Shown here: one piece after another, positions 17,908-25,107 of the stretch | Layout of the letters: each line of letters starts with the position of its first letter | Numbering within the stretch: the stretch's first letter is position 1 | Origin: Woeseiaceae bacterium | GTDB lineage: Bacteria > Pseudomonadota > Gammaproteobacteria > Steroidobacterales > Woeseiaceae | DNA: 64,000 nucleotides | Reading direction: 5' to 3' | Assembly: GCA_028277185.1 (NCBI GenBank) | Contig: JANQGQ010000039.1 | Span: forward strand, 144,704-208,703 | Made by a program: the position numbers and the translations under genes | Notes under the pieces: generated by a model | Told to the model about the DNA's origin: nothing | What the model saw: only the letters and a program-made list of their open reading frames with translations | The model's database searches: none

Positions 17908-18477
17908 ATGAAACAACTGCTGGTTATCGCCGGCCTCGTTACAGGCATGTTCGCCGTGTCGACGGCCAACGCTCAGGCACCGAACCAACCCGCGCTCAAC
18001 TACAATTACGCGGAGCTTCGCTTCGTCGACGTTGACGTTGCCGGCGGCGACGGTTTCCGCCTCGGCGGCTCCTACGAGCTCAACAACAACTGGCTGATCG
18101 TCGGCTCGCTGACGACGCTGGACTTCAACAATGACGTCGACACGTTCACGATCGACATCGGAGCGGGCTTCGTCTGGCCCTGGCAGAAAGACTGGGATCT
18201 CGTAGGCACGGTTCGATTCCTGAACACGGACGTCGATACGCCCTTCGGCAGCGACGACGACAGCGGCGTCGGACTGTCCGGCGGCGTGCGCGGCCTGATC
18301 ACGCCCGAGTTCGAGGTGCGCGGCGCCGTCAATCACGTCACGGTCGGCGACAACGATACGTTCATCGAGCTGGCCGGCGACTATTACTTCACGCCGCAGT
18401 TCGCGGCCGGACTGAGCGTGGACGTGGCCGGCGACGCGGATACCTTCACGATCGGCGCCCGCTGGTTCTTCCGCTAG
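17908..18477 (+). CDS. Outer-membrane beta-barrel protein, unknown role
   Basis: A 189-residue exported protein. ATG at 17908 is chosen because GGGAG lies 7 bases upstream and the signal peptide ends at ANAQA. The mature protein is a run of short alternating beta strands rich in Asp, Gly and aromatic residues (LNYNYAELRFVDVDVAGGDGF, FTIDIGAGFVWPW). It ends in a terminal Phe-Arg (GARWFFR), typical of eight-strand barrels. Its role is unknown. The stop overlaps the convergent flavodoxin stop by 4 bases. Confidence 0.8.
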   Translation: MKQLLVIAGLVTGMFAVSTANAQAPNQPALNYNYAELRFVDVDVAGGDGFRLGGSYELNNNWLIVGSLTTLDFNNDVDTFTIDIGAGFVWPWQKDWDLVGTVRFLNTDVDTPFGSDDDSGVGLSGGVRGLITPEFEVRGAVNHVTVGDNDTFIELAGDYYFTPQFAAGLSVDVAGDADTFTIGARWFFR

Positions 18478-19088
18478 GCGCCCTTTCCCGGAGCGTTCAC
18501 GGCGCCCGACACCGAGCCCGGTGTCGGGCTGCCCCTGAGTTCCGCGCAAAAGCCGTCGGCGAAACGGCTGAGCGAGGTCCAGTCGGTAAACTCCCGATCC
18601 GTCGTCAGGTCGGGCCAGCCGTCCTTACGCAGCTCTTTGCCAAAGATCTTTTGCGCTCCACGCATAATCCACTGCCATGGGCGGGAAAACGTCGAGTAGC
18701 GGACAGCGCCGGCAATCGTCTGCGCTGCATCCGGACGCCAACCGGTCGCGTCGAGGAACCATTTCATCTGCTCATCGGCGCGGTCGCGCCCGCCCTCTTC
18801 TGACGAAGCGGCATAGAGGCTTACTGACAGGAAAGCGCTGCGCTTCGCCGCCAACTGATCGAGATGATCGCGCACGAACCGCGCGGCGCTGTCCTGGTGT
18901 TTCCCCGCATGCACCGACGCGGCGACGATCACGGCGTCAACCGCACTCAGATTGAGATCCGGGTTCTCGTCCGCAAGGTCGATGACCCGAACGCGCGCAC
19001 CGCTCTCGCCGATGCGCCCGGCGAGCGTCTCTGCGACTTTCGCCGTCTGCCCTTCGTTCGTCGCGAACGCGATCAGTACTCTTGCCAT
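18474..19088 (-). CDS. Flavodoxin-domain protein, HemG-like protoporphyrinogen dehydrogenase family
   Basis: A 204-residue cytosolic flavoprotein. The N-terminal FATNEGQTAKVAETLA is the FMN phosphate-binding loop of long-chain flavodoxins of the HemG type. The later AFLSVSLYAASSEE, WRPDAAQTIAGAVRYSTFSRPWQW and MRGAQKIFGKE match the HemG C-terminal pattern. E. coli HemG oxidises protoporphyrinogen IX with quinone in haem synthesis. Orthology is not certain; it may be a paralogue with another electron-transfer role. It lies 9 bases downstream of the Acg-family gene and is probably in its operon. Confidence 0.82.
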   Translation of the reverse strand: MARVLIAFATNEGQTAKVAETLAGRIGESGARVRVIDLADENPDLNLSAVDAVIVAASVHAGKHQDSAARFVRDHLDQLAAKRSAFLSVSLYAASSEEGGRDRADEQMKWFLDATGWRPDAAQTIAGAVRYSTFSRPWQWIMRGAQKIFGKELRKDGWPDLTTDREFTDWTSLSRFADGFCAELRGSPTPGSVSGAVNAPGKGA

Positions 19089-19097
19089 CGGCTGCTC

Positions 19098-20219
19098 CTA
19101 AGACAACACGTCGTCGACGGGGCGCCGCAGCGACCGCGGCAATTCCGGCCCGTAGCCGAAACGCACGAGCAGATTGGGCCGTCTGTCGCCGATACCAAGG
19201 TAGTCGGCGAACTGCGGTCGCACCTCGGGCACTTCGATGGGCTGATTGACGAACGCGTGGCGCAGGCCGAGCGCCGTGGCCTCGAGCGCGAAGCGCTGAT
19301 AGCTGCGCCCGGCGTCAACCCATCCCTGCTCGTCGTTGCGGTCGGCAACGAATGCAATCAGGCCTGCCGAACTGCGGATGTGGTCCCGGTATTTGTCGTT
19401 CTCGGCGCCTTCCCTGAAGAACACCCCGAACGCGATCTTACCGATCCAGGTCGGCATGGTCGGGTTCCCCGTCGTCGCGGAGAAGAGGCCGTCGCGATGT
19501 TCGACGGCCGCCGACTCATTGAATCGCAGCCAATACTTCAGCTCCGCGACGAACGCCTCATCGCGCATCTGCGCGGTATTGCCGGCGACGACGTACTCGA
19601 GGATTCGCTCCTTGTCGCCTTCGCTCGTAAACAGCTGGGCCGCCACGCCATAGTCCGTGGCGGCGCGTTCGAGCGATGCCAGATCGGCAGCAGCGACCGG
19701 CTTGCCGTCATACGCCGCGCGGGTGCACTGGCGCTCGGTTATCGCCCGAAACGCCGGGGAGTCGGCCGCGGGCGCCTGTTCGAAATCGATTCGGATCGCG
19801 CTGCCGCCCGCGCTGTCGACGGATATCGATGCCCTCAGCCCGTGCGCCGCTGCCGCAAGCGCGATGTTCTCCGCGGCGCAGCCGAGGCTCGCAAACAGAT
19901 GATGATCGTCGGGATCGACGGCCGGGCAGCGCCGGCTGAAGTCGGGCCGCACGACGATTCGATTCGTTTCGATCCGGAAGCGCCAGGGCTGGCTGTTGTG
20001 GCTGTTGGCAGCCAGCGTGCCATAGCGCACCAGTTCTTTGAGCAGAGCCCGACCCTGAGTTTCATGGCGCTCGGCGTGACGCCAGGTCGTGGCAACGAGT
20101 TCCCCATAGCCACCCGCGGGATCGTCGCCTGAACATCCGGCCGGCACTGCGGCACTCAAGACGACCGCCGCCGCCCCCTTGTTGAAAACACGCCGCGTCA
20201 TCCCGGTCTCGGTTTCCAT
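19098..20219 (-). CDS. Acg-family FMN-binding nitroreductase, Tat-exported
   Basis: A 373-residue protein with a Tat signal (MTRRVFNKG at residues 7-15) and a hydrophobic stretch ending in a possible lipobox, PAGC, so it may be a Tat-dependent lipoprotein. The body has the tandem nitroreductase-like fold of the Acg family: ELVRYGTLAANSHNSQPWRF is the first signature; AEERAATDYG-like and GWVDAGRSYQRFALEATALGLRHAFVNQPIE belong to the second half. Mycobacterial Acg (Rv2032) belongs to the dormancy regulon beside an Hsp20 gene. Here, too, it is next to Hsp20 and a Usp. The electron donor and substrate are unknown. Confidence 0.87.
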   Translation of the reverse strand: METETGMTRRVFNKGAAAVVLSAAVPAGCSGDDPAGGYGELVATTWRHAERHETQGRALLKELVRYGTLAANSHNSQPWRFRIETNRIVVRPDFSRRCPAVDPDDHHLFASLGCAAENIALAAAAHGLRASISVDSAGGSAIRIDFEQAPAADSPAFRAITERQCTRAAYDGKPVAAADLASLERAATDYGVAAQLFTSEGDKERILEYVVAGNTAQMRDEAFVAELKYWLRFNESAAVEHRDGLFSATTGNPTMPTWIGKIAFGVFFREGAENDKYRDHIRSSAGLIAFVADRNDEQGWVDAGRSYQRFALEATALGLRHAFVNQPIEVPEVRPQFADYLGIGDRRPNLLVRFGYGPELPRSLRRPVDDVLS

Positions 20220-20290
20220 TGTTCCTTCCTTACTTACCTAAACGTAGCGGCTACTTAGCCTTTGACTGAAAGCGACGAGTGCGACCGAAC

Positions 20291-20320
20291 GGGCCGGCGA
20301 CGTGACGATGCCGCCGGCCC
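20291..20320. other. GC-rich hairpin between Hsp20 and nitroreductase genes
   Basis: GGGCCGGCG (20291-20299) pairs perfectly with CGCCGGCCC (20312-20320). It lies just past the Hsp20 stop on the minus strand, but no T-run follows, so it is at best a Rho-dependent pause, an mRNA 3'-end stabiliser or an attenuator. Confidence 0.4.
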
Positions 20321-20344
20321 GGCCCACAATTGAAGCGTCCGCGA

Positions 20345-20887
20345 TCAGGCCGCGGTCGAAACCGCAATCTCCCGCGGCTCGAGGGCCTCGCCCTTAGCTA
20401 CTTTCGGCGCGGTTATCGTCAGCATCCCGTGCTTGAACTCGGCGCCCACGTTGTCGACGTCGATCTCGCCCGGAAGACCGATGCGGCGGTACACGTTCTC
20501 GTAGTGGAAGTCCGACCAGTGCACGGTCTCCGCTTCCGGCGCGGCAGCCTCGGCCTTCTCGGGCCCGCTCCCCTCGCGACGCTGCTCGCCCTTGACGATG
20601 ATCTCGTCGGGCGTAGCCGTCACGGTCAGGTCGTCGGCATCGAAGCCGGCGAGCGCGATGCTGCATTGGTACTCGTCCTCAGACTCACGAAGCTCGGCGC
20701 TCGGCCAGCAGACTTCGCGCTCCGCGGCGAGCCAGTCGTCGAGATCCCCGCCGTCGTACAGACCGTGGGCCCGGAACAGCTCGTAGGCGCGCTGCCGAAT
20801 ACGTTTAGTGATCCCATCAATCTCGGCGAAGATAGGTAGTGTGCGGTCGTCGCGGGATGCAACCCGCTCCAGTTTTGGCTTGGACAT
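20345..20887 (-). CDS. Hsp20 / alpha-crystallin family small heat-shock protein
   Basis: A 180-residue chaperone. ATG at 20887 is favoured by GGAGAG 7 bases upstream; ATG at 20908 would add seven residues. The N-terminal half resembles DUF2934/Hsp20 fusions (RIRQRAYELFRAHGLYDGGDLDDWLAAEREV), a short helical domain found in front of some Hsp20 proteins. The alpha-crystallin domain runs from about 80, with YQCSIALAGFDADDLTVTATPDEIIVKGE and ends in HGMLTITAPK. It prevents aggregation of unfolded proteins. It lies in a stress-gene set with Usp and Acg. Confidence 0.92.
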   Translation of the reverse strand: MSKPKLERVASRDDRTLPIFAEIDGITKRIRQRAYELFRAHGLYDGGDLDDWLAAEREVCWPSAELRESEDEYQCSIALAGFDADDLTVTATPDEIIVKGEQRREGSGPEKAEAAAPEAETVHWSDFHYENVYRRIGLPGEIDVDNVGAEFKHGMLTITAPKVAKGEALEPREIAVSTAA

Positions 20888-21071
20888 TGGCTCTCTCCGA
20901 ATTTTCATTGGCAATTCGCTCCTCCGCCGGCGGCGCCGCGTCGATACACGCGCCTGAGCCAGCTCGCCGGAACACCGGCGCCGGGACGGATTTGCTACTC
21001 GGGAGGTCTTGAGCTTGTTGTTGTCGTTGATCAGCCTCTCAAAGACAAGATGCTGTAGGCAGCTCGATCCG

Positions 21072-21104
21072 GCAATACGTAGTTCTACGGTTATCACGTA
21101 TTGC
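21072..21104. promoter_or_regulatory. Inverted repeat in the 336-base gap upstream of Hsp20
   Basis: GCAATACGT (21072-21080) and ACGTATTGC (21096-21104) form a perfect 9-base inverted repeat with 15 bases between. A smaller CGTAG/CTACG palindrome (21078-21089) overlaps the left arm. It is the only clear structure in the gap between Hsp20 and Usp (20888-21223), which is less GC-rich than its surroundings, and is a candidate operator for Hsp20. It does not match the FNR, heat-shock CIRCE or sigma-32 patterns. Confidence 0.42.
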
Positions 21105-21223
21105 AAATTGACTACGGCTGTGAATAGAGGCGACGGCAATGTCGCGAATCAGTACGGGAGACAGCCGCAACAGCGCCGCCCGGAACGGTCCCGATAGCGG
21201 CTATTGGGCTGGGCGGCGCCCGC

Positions 21224-22192
21224 CTACGCGGCAGAAACGGGGCTGACGAATCCGTCCGGTTTCACGGCGAGCACCGAGCATTCGACCTGTTCGAGAATGT
21301 CCTCGGCCGTGTTGCCGATGAAGAACCCCGGTATGCCGACCCGGCCGACGGTACCCATGACGACGATGTCGATCCCGATGTCTTCCACGAGCGCCGGGAT
21401 TTCGACACGGGGATCGCCCCTGGAGAGATGCTTGATGCTGGCGCTCGGCGCGGGTGCGTTCCCGGCACTGACGGCGGCCCAGCCCAGTACTTCGCGAAGC
21501 CAGACCTGACGCTCCCGATGCTCCTCGTCGACGAGGCGATCGACGGTAGCGGGGTCCAGACCGGAGCGCGGGGAGCGAAAAAAGCCCTCGTGGGGAAGCC
21601 GCCAGGCATGCGCCAGATGCAGGGTCGCGTCGTTGCCGGCGGCAAGGGCGTACGCCAGTTCCACGATGGATCGGTTCAGCGAGTCGACGAGTTCGGCTGA
21701 CGGATCGTAATCCACGGCGGCCAGCACGTGGCGGAAGCGGGTTCGCGCGACCGGTTTCACCATCCAGACCGGGCACGGACACTTGCGAAGCAGATGCATG
21801 TCCGAGCTGCTGAACAGCCTGTCGAACACGGCCGACCGGCCTGCCGCCGATTTGATCACGAGATCGTGCCCGTCGCGTATGACCCGGCGTATCACTTCGA
21901 GGAACTCGCGCCCGGTCAGGACCTCCGTTTCGGTCCGGTGGGCGCCTACCGAGCGAGCGTGATCGGCCAGCGTCTCTACGGCCGCGGCGGCTTCGTCGAC
22001 AACGGTCTCGAGCAGTTCGGACGGCGTGACCGCCACGACGCCGAACTGGAGTTCCTGCGGGATGCTCTCGACGACGCGGACGATACTCAGGTTCGCATCG
22101 TTCTCGACGGCAAGCGCCGCCGCGCGCTCGATGCCCGCAACTCCGTTGCCGTTCGAGTCCGCAACGAACAGCACGTTTTTGAATCGCCGCAA
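21224..22192 (-). CDS. Tandem universal stress protein (two UspA domains)
   Basis: A 322-residue cytosolic protein with two Usp domains. The first (1-150) starts RRFKNVLFVADSN; the second (about 160-315) starts RFRHVLAAVDYDP and ends with the ATP-binding signature VMGTVGRVGIPGFFIGNTAEDIL, close to Gx2Gx9G(S/T). TTG at 22192 is chosen because GGGAGA lies exactly 8 bases upstream and the first beta strand follows at once. Architecture matches E. coli UspE. It is next to Hsp20, consistent with a shared stress response. Confidence 0.9.
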   Translation of the reverse strand: MRRFKNVLFVADSNGNGVAGIERAAALAVENDANLSIVRVVESIPQELQFGVVAVTPSELLETVVDEAAAAVETLADHARSVGAHRTETEVLTGREFLEVIRRVIRDGHDLVIKSAAGRSAVFDRLFSSSDMHLLRKCPCPVWMVKPVARTRFRHVLAAVDYDPSAELVDSLNRSIVELAYALAAGNDATLHLAHAWRLPHEGFFRSPRSGLDPATVDRLVDEEHRERQVWLREVLGWAAVSAGNAPAPSASIKHLSRGDPRVEIPALVEDIGIDIVVMGTVGRVGIPGFFIGNTAEDILEQVECSVLAVKPDGFVSPVSAA

Positions 22193-22367
22193 GGTAATGC
22201 TCTCCCACTCATGCCGCGAACGAAGCGCGCAAAGTACCAGCGCGCCGCTTTTTCGGGCTATCAGAAAATGCCGGCGCTGGCCTCGGGAGAGTCGCATGAT
22301 TCGGGTGGCGGCGGAGCGTTCCTGCTATCCTCGATTGCCTTTGGAGCCACGCCGCCGGCCGGCGTAC

Positions 22368-23234
22368 ATGCCCATGAGAAGCTGCGTACTCGTTCTCCTT
22401 TCACTCTGCGCGCTTGCCGCGTCGAACGCCGCCCTCGGCGATACCGTGTCCGGCGCCGACGGCGTGGACATCGCATATCGCGAGCACGGCAAAGGCGATA
22501 TCACCCTGATCTTCGTTCACGGCTGGAGCTGCGACCGCGGTTACTGGCGGGAGCAGCCGGACTTCTTCGCCGCAGGCGGCGATTCGGGCTACCGGGTCGT
22601 TCTGCTCGATCTCGGCGGTCACGGCGAGTCCGGCAGCGACCGCGATGACTGGAGCATGGCGGCCTTCGGTGCCGACGTCGCGGCGGTTGCCGACGCGGTC
22701 GGCGGCGATCGACTCGTCCTGATCGGTCACTCGATGGGCGGTCCGGTCGTCATCGAAGCGGCGAAAATCCTTCGCGAACGCGTGGAGTTGATCGTCGCCG
22801 TGGACACCCTGCAGGAGCCGGGAGCGACCGGCTACGGCGAGGAGGAATCTCGGCAGCTCTGGGCGCCGTTCGCGGCCGACTACGCGACATCCATCGACGG
22901 CTTCGTACGCTCGAACTTCTTCCTGCCGGACGCGTCGCCCGAACTCGTCGACCGCGTAGCCAGCGACATGGCGTCCGCCGACGCCGCGATTGCGCTGGAA
23001 GCCGGCCACGAGCTGACGACGTGGTCGCCGAGGGACGGCATCGGCAGCGTTCGCGACATACCGTTCGTTCTGCTGAACGCGGACTATCGGCCGACGGACC
23101 GCGAGGCTCTGCTGCAAGTGCATCCTCAAGCCCGGCTCGAAACGATGAGCGGCGCAGGCCATTTCCCGATGCTCGAGATGCCCCGTGTCTTCAACGAGCG
23201 CCTCGCCGATATCCTCGACAGCACGCTCGAGTAA
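22368..23234 (+). CDS. Alpha/beta hydrolase, exported
   Basis: A 288-residue hydrolase with a signal peptide (MPMRSCVLVLLSLCALAASNAALG). The fold is clear: oxyanion loop HGWSCDRGYW, nucleophile elbow GHSMGG, a late acid in LNADYRPTD, and the catalytic histidine in GAGHFPMLE. It therefore acts outside the cytoplasm on an unknown ester, amide or lactone. It is transcribed divergently from the Usp gene and faces the ferritin-like gene. Confidence 0.88.
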   Translation: MPMRSCVLVLLSLCALAASNAALGDTVSGADGVDIAYREHGKGDITLIFVHGWSCDRGYWREQPDFFAAGGDSGYRVVLLDLGGHGESGSDRDDWSMAAFGADVAAVADAVGGDRLVLIGHSMGGPVVIEAAKILRERVELIVAVDTLQEPGATGYGEEESRQLWAPFAADYATSIDGFVRSNFFLPDASPELVDRVASDMASADAAIALEAGHELTTWSPRDGIGSVRDIPFVLLNADYRPTDREALLQVHPQARLETMSGAGHFPMLEMPRVFNERLADILDSTLE

Positions 23235-23263
23235 ACACGGGCGGGCCGGCAAAAGGGCTGGAT

Positions 23264-24046
23264 CTAGTGGCCTGCAACCGCCGAATCGACGTCCCGCCCC
23301 CAGGCAGAGTTTGCTTCCGGCCCGACGCGCGGGCTGGCCGTTCCGACGACCAGTTTCTCCGCCAGATCGGCAATCGCCATCCAGCGATCCCATAGCAGCA
23401 AACGGCCGAGGCCGAGATCCCGGATTGTTCGCCGGTGGTCGAGCATGACGACGACACCCGCAGCGGTCATGACGAGACGCCATACCACGACGAACAGCCG
23501 CCGCCGCCACGGCGACGTAATCTGCGACCTCAGAAACGCGCTGTGAAACTCGAGGTGCGCACGCTCGTCGTCGACGATCTGCGAGAGCCACTGCCGGAGC
23601 GGGCTTGGGGGCAGTTTGGCGGCGATCGCCATGTAATAGCAGATTCCGACGACCTCGGCGGCCAGCAGGACGAGCACCTTCAGCCGCAACCCCATGAGCC
23701 TCCGCCCGAACACGAACAAGCCGGCGGTCCAGTTGCGGCGGAGCAGATCGCCGCCGAGCATTCGCACACACATCGCCAGCAGATCGGCATGCCGGTGCTC
23801 CTCGGCAACGAACCGCTCCAGGCAGTCCGCGTAGATCGCCGGCTCGTCGACGTGGCGGCTCTGCCTCGCCTGCGCGACGACCGTCCCGCCGCCGGACTCT
23901 CCGAGCTGAAACACGGCAAGCGAACGCGCCAGCGAAGCCGGCACCGCCGAGTAATCCGTCGTCGTGTCGAGACGCGGCATCGGCCTCTTCGCGCGCTCGT
24001 CGAAAAACGCAAACCACCGATTCCAGTTAGTGCTGTTCCGGGCCAC
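23264..24046 (-). CDS. Ferritin-like diiron-domain protein with hydrophobic helices
   Basis: A 260-residue helical protein. Residues suited to a diiron four-helix bundle are in the right order: E50 region (QLGESGGGT), EEHRHADLLA, a lone Glu in LAAEVVGICYY, and DERAHLEFH. This matches the E...ExxH...E...ExxH pattern. Hydrophobic stretches around residues 120-145 and 185-200 suggest membrane contact, as in some membrane-bound hydroxylases or oxidases. It may oxidise a lipid, quinone or small molecule. No specific family name is certain. Confidence 0.7.
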   Translation of the reverse strand: MARNSTNWNRWFAFFDERAKRPMPRLDTTTDYSAVPASLARSLAVFQLGESGGGTVVAQARQSRHVDEPAIYADCLERFVAEEHRHADLLAMCVRMLGGDLLRRNWTAGLFVFGRRLMGLRLKVLVLLAAEVVGICYYMAIAAKLPPSPLRQWLSQIVDDERAHLEFHSAFLRSQITSPWRRRLFVVVWRLVMTAAGVVVMLDHRRTIRDLGLGRLLLWDRWMAIADLAEKLVVGTASPRVGPEANSAWGRDVDSAVAGH

Positions 24047-24155
24047 CGCAGATCCTCCTGCCTCGATAGACAGGTTTGTTCTACGGACCCGGAGTGTCGC
24101 CCGGCGGGACGAAACATGGCGAATTGTGCGGCGGCGAGCCGGGGCGGGCCCGGCG

Positions 24156-24623
24156 CTAACTTTCGTCCGGATCGCAGGGATAGTGTTTGCGCAGCGAGTT
24201 ATAGACGAAGATCTGCGCCGCTCTGCCTTCGGGTATCTCGGCTCCCGTCAGTTCCTCGACCACGTGCTCGACGACTTCCGCTATAGGCACCGGATTGCCG
24301 ACGCAGAAGCCCGCGTAGACGGTCGGTCCGCGGTCGCGCATCCGTCTGACCATGCGCGTTCTGAGAGCCCGTTCGGTAAAGGACCCTTCCTCGAACTCGT
24401 CGGCTACGTTCTCGGCGACGCGTTCGTCCGTCGCCACGGCGCCGTCCAGAAAACCCGTGATGTAGGCGATGCACAGCGCCTCGTTATCGCCGCGGTTACC
24501 GCCGCTCTCCGGCACGCAATAGCCCTTGAGCTGCTCAGCCAGCAGCGGTTCAACCGCGAACACTCCCGGCGCGACAGCCAGCAGCGTGGCGGCCAGGACA
24601 GAGGCTGCTCTTCGCTTCAGCAT
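24156..24623 (-). CDS. Rap1a/Tai-like immunity-domain protein, exported
   Basis: A 155-residue protein with a signal peptide ending FAVEP. The cysteine pattern and spacing resemble the Rap1a/Tai fold: LKGYCVPESG, ALCIAYITGFLDG, YAGFCVGNPVPIAEVVEHVV and KHYPCDPDES. True Rap1a/Tai proteins neutralise amidase effectors delivered by type VI secretion. No effector or secretion gene is nearby, so it could be an orphan immunity gene or a family member with another envelope role. It reads away from the sigma-54 promoter region. Confidence 0.74.
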   Translation of the reverse strand: MLKRRAASVLAATLLAVAPGVFAVEPLLAEQLKGYCVPESGGNRGDNEALCIAYITGFLDGAVATDERVAENVADEFEEGSFTERALRTRMVRRMRDRGPTVYAGFCVGNPVPIAEVVEHVVEELTGAEIPEGRAAQIFVYNSLRKHYPCDPDES

Positions 24624-24731
24624 CGATCACTCCGCGACGTGAAAAACCAGCGCGGAGCGTAGCACGCGACGGGCCGGAGCGACCACAGCCCGGGAGCGTC
24701 GCGTTTAAACCTTTTGCGGACAGCCGTCCGG

Positions 24732-24768
24732 GTGTCCGCCGGGAGCGGCGGGCGGACACATCGGACAC
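24732..24768. promoter_or_regulatory. Candidate enhancer-binding-protein site (TGTCCG/CGGACA repeats)
   Basis: GTGTCCGCC (24732-24740) is matched by GGCGGACAC (24751-24759), and CGGACAC recurs at 24762-24768. The whole lies 57-93 bases upstream of the sigma-54 -24 element, the usual position for a bEBP enhancer. It is the natural candidate binding site for the response regulator encoded downstream at 29709. Confidence 0.65.
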
Positions 24769-24822
24769 CTGTTCCGAACGCTGGACCTAAGTAAATTCAA
24801 TCACTTAAGAGACTGCTCAGAC

Positions 24823-24839
24823 TTGGCACGCTTCCTGCT
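24823..24839 (+). promoter_or_regulatory. Sigma-54 promoter (-24/-12)
   Basis: TTGGCACGCTTCCTGCT fits the consensus TGGCACG-N4-TTGCW closely. The invariant GG (24825-24826) and GC (24837-24838) are exactly 10 bases apart. Transcription would begin near 24850, about 24 bases before the first ATG. It is placed to transcribe the whole operon 24874-32878, which contains its own sigma-54 activator. Confidence 0.85.
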
Positions 24840-24873
24840 GGATACAGAACGAAGCCAAACGCGAGACACGACA

Positions 24874-25107
24874 ATGGAATGCCTTACTGATCAATTTTGC
24901 CTCTTGACGTCCGTCCACGACGGCCTGACCCAGGCGAGTCTGTTCGTGGACCAGATCGGATTCGGAATCCTCGGCAGCGAATGGCAAGCGCTCACGCCTC
25001 GGCTCGAGGAGCATGCCGACACGCTCTTGCGGTTCATCGGCCGGGTCGTCCCTGCCGTGCAGCCGGGAAGCTGTGACGCGGACGCGTCGGGAGCGATCCA
25101 TGTCTGA
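24874..25107 (+). CDS. Unknown small protein leading the sigma-54 operon (77 residues)
   Basis: The first frame after the sigma-54 promoter. It encodes MECLTDQFCLLTSVHDGLTQ, then a mildly hydrophobic segment (ASLFVDQIGFGILGSEW) and an amphipathic helix (LEEHADTLLRFIGRVVPAV). No domain is recognised and no signal peptide is evident. Upstream frame extension would cross the promoter, so ATG at 24874 is the likely start, though its Shine-Dalgarno is weak. The 3' end overlaps the adaptor's ATG by 8 bases, suggesting translational coupling. Confidence 0.55.
   Translation: MECLTDQFCLLTSVHDGLTQASLFVDQIGFGILGSEWQALTPRLEEHADTLLRFIGRVVPAVQPGSCDADASGAIHV

Noticed and set aside
22225..22253. Hairpin GCGCGC/GCGCGC followed by TTTTT on the plus strand, resembling a terminator
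   Set aside because: It lies between divergent genes (Usp minus, hydrolase plus), so no plus-strand transcript ends there; the stem is only six bases.
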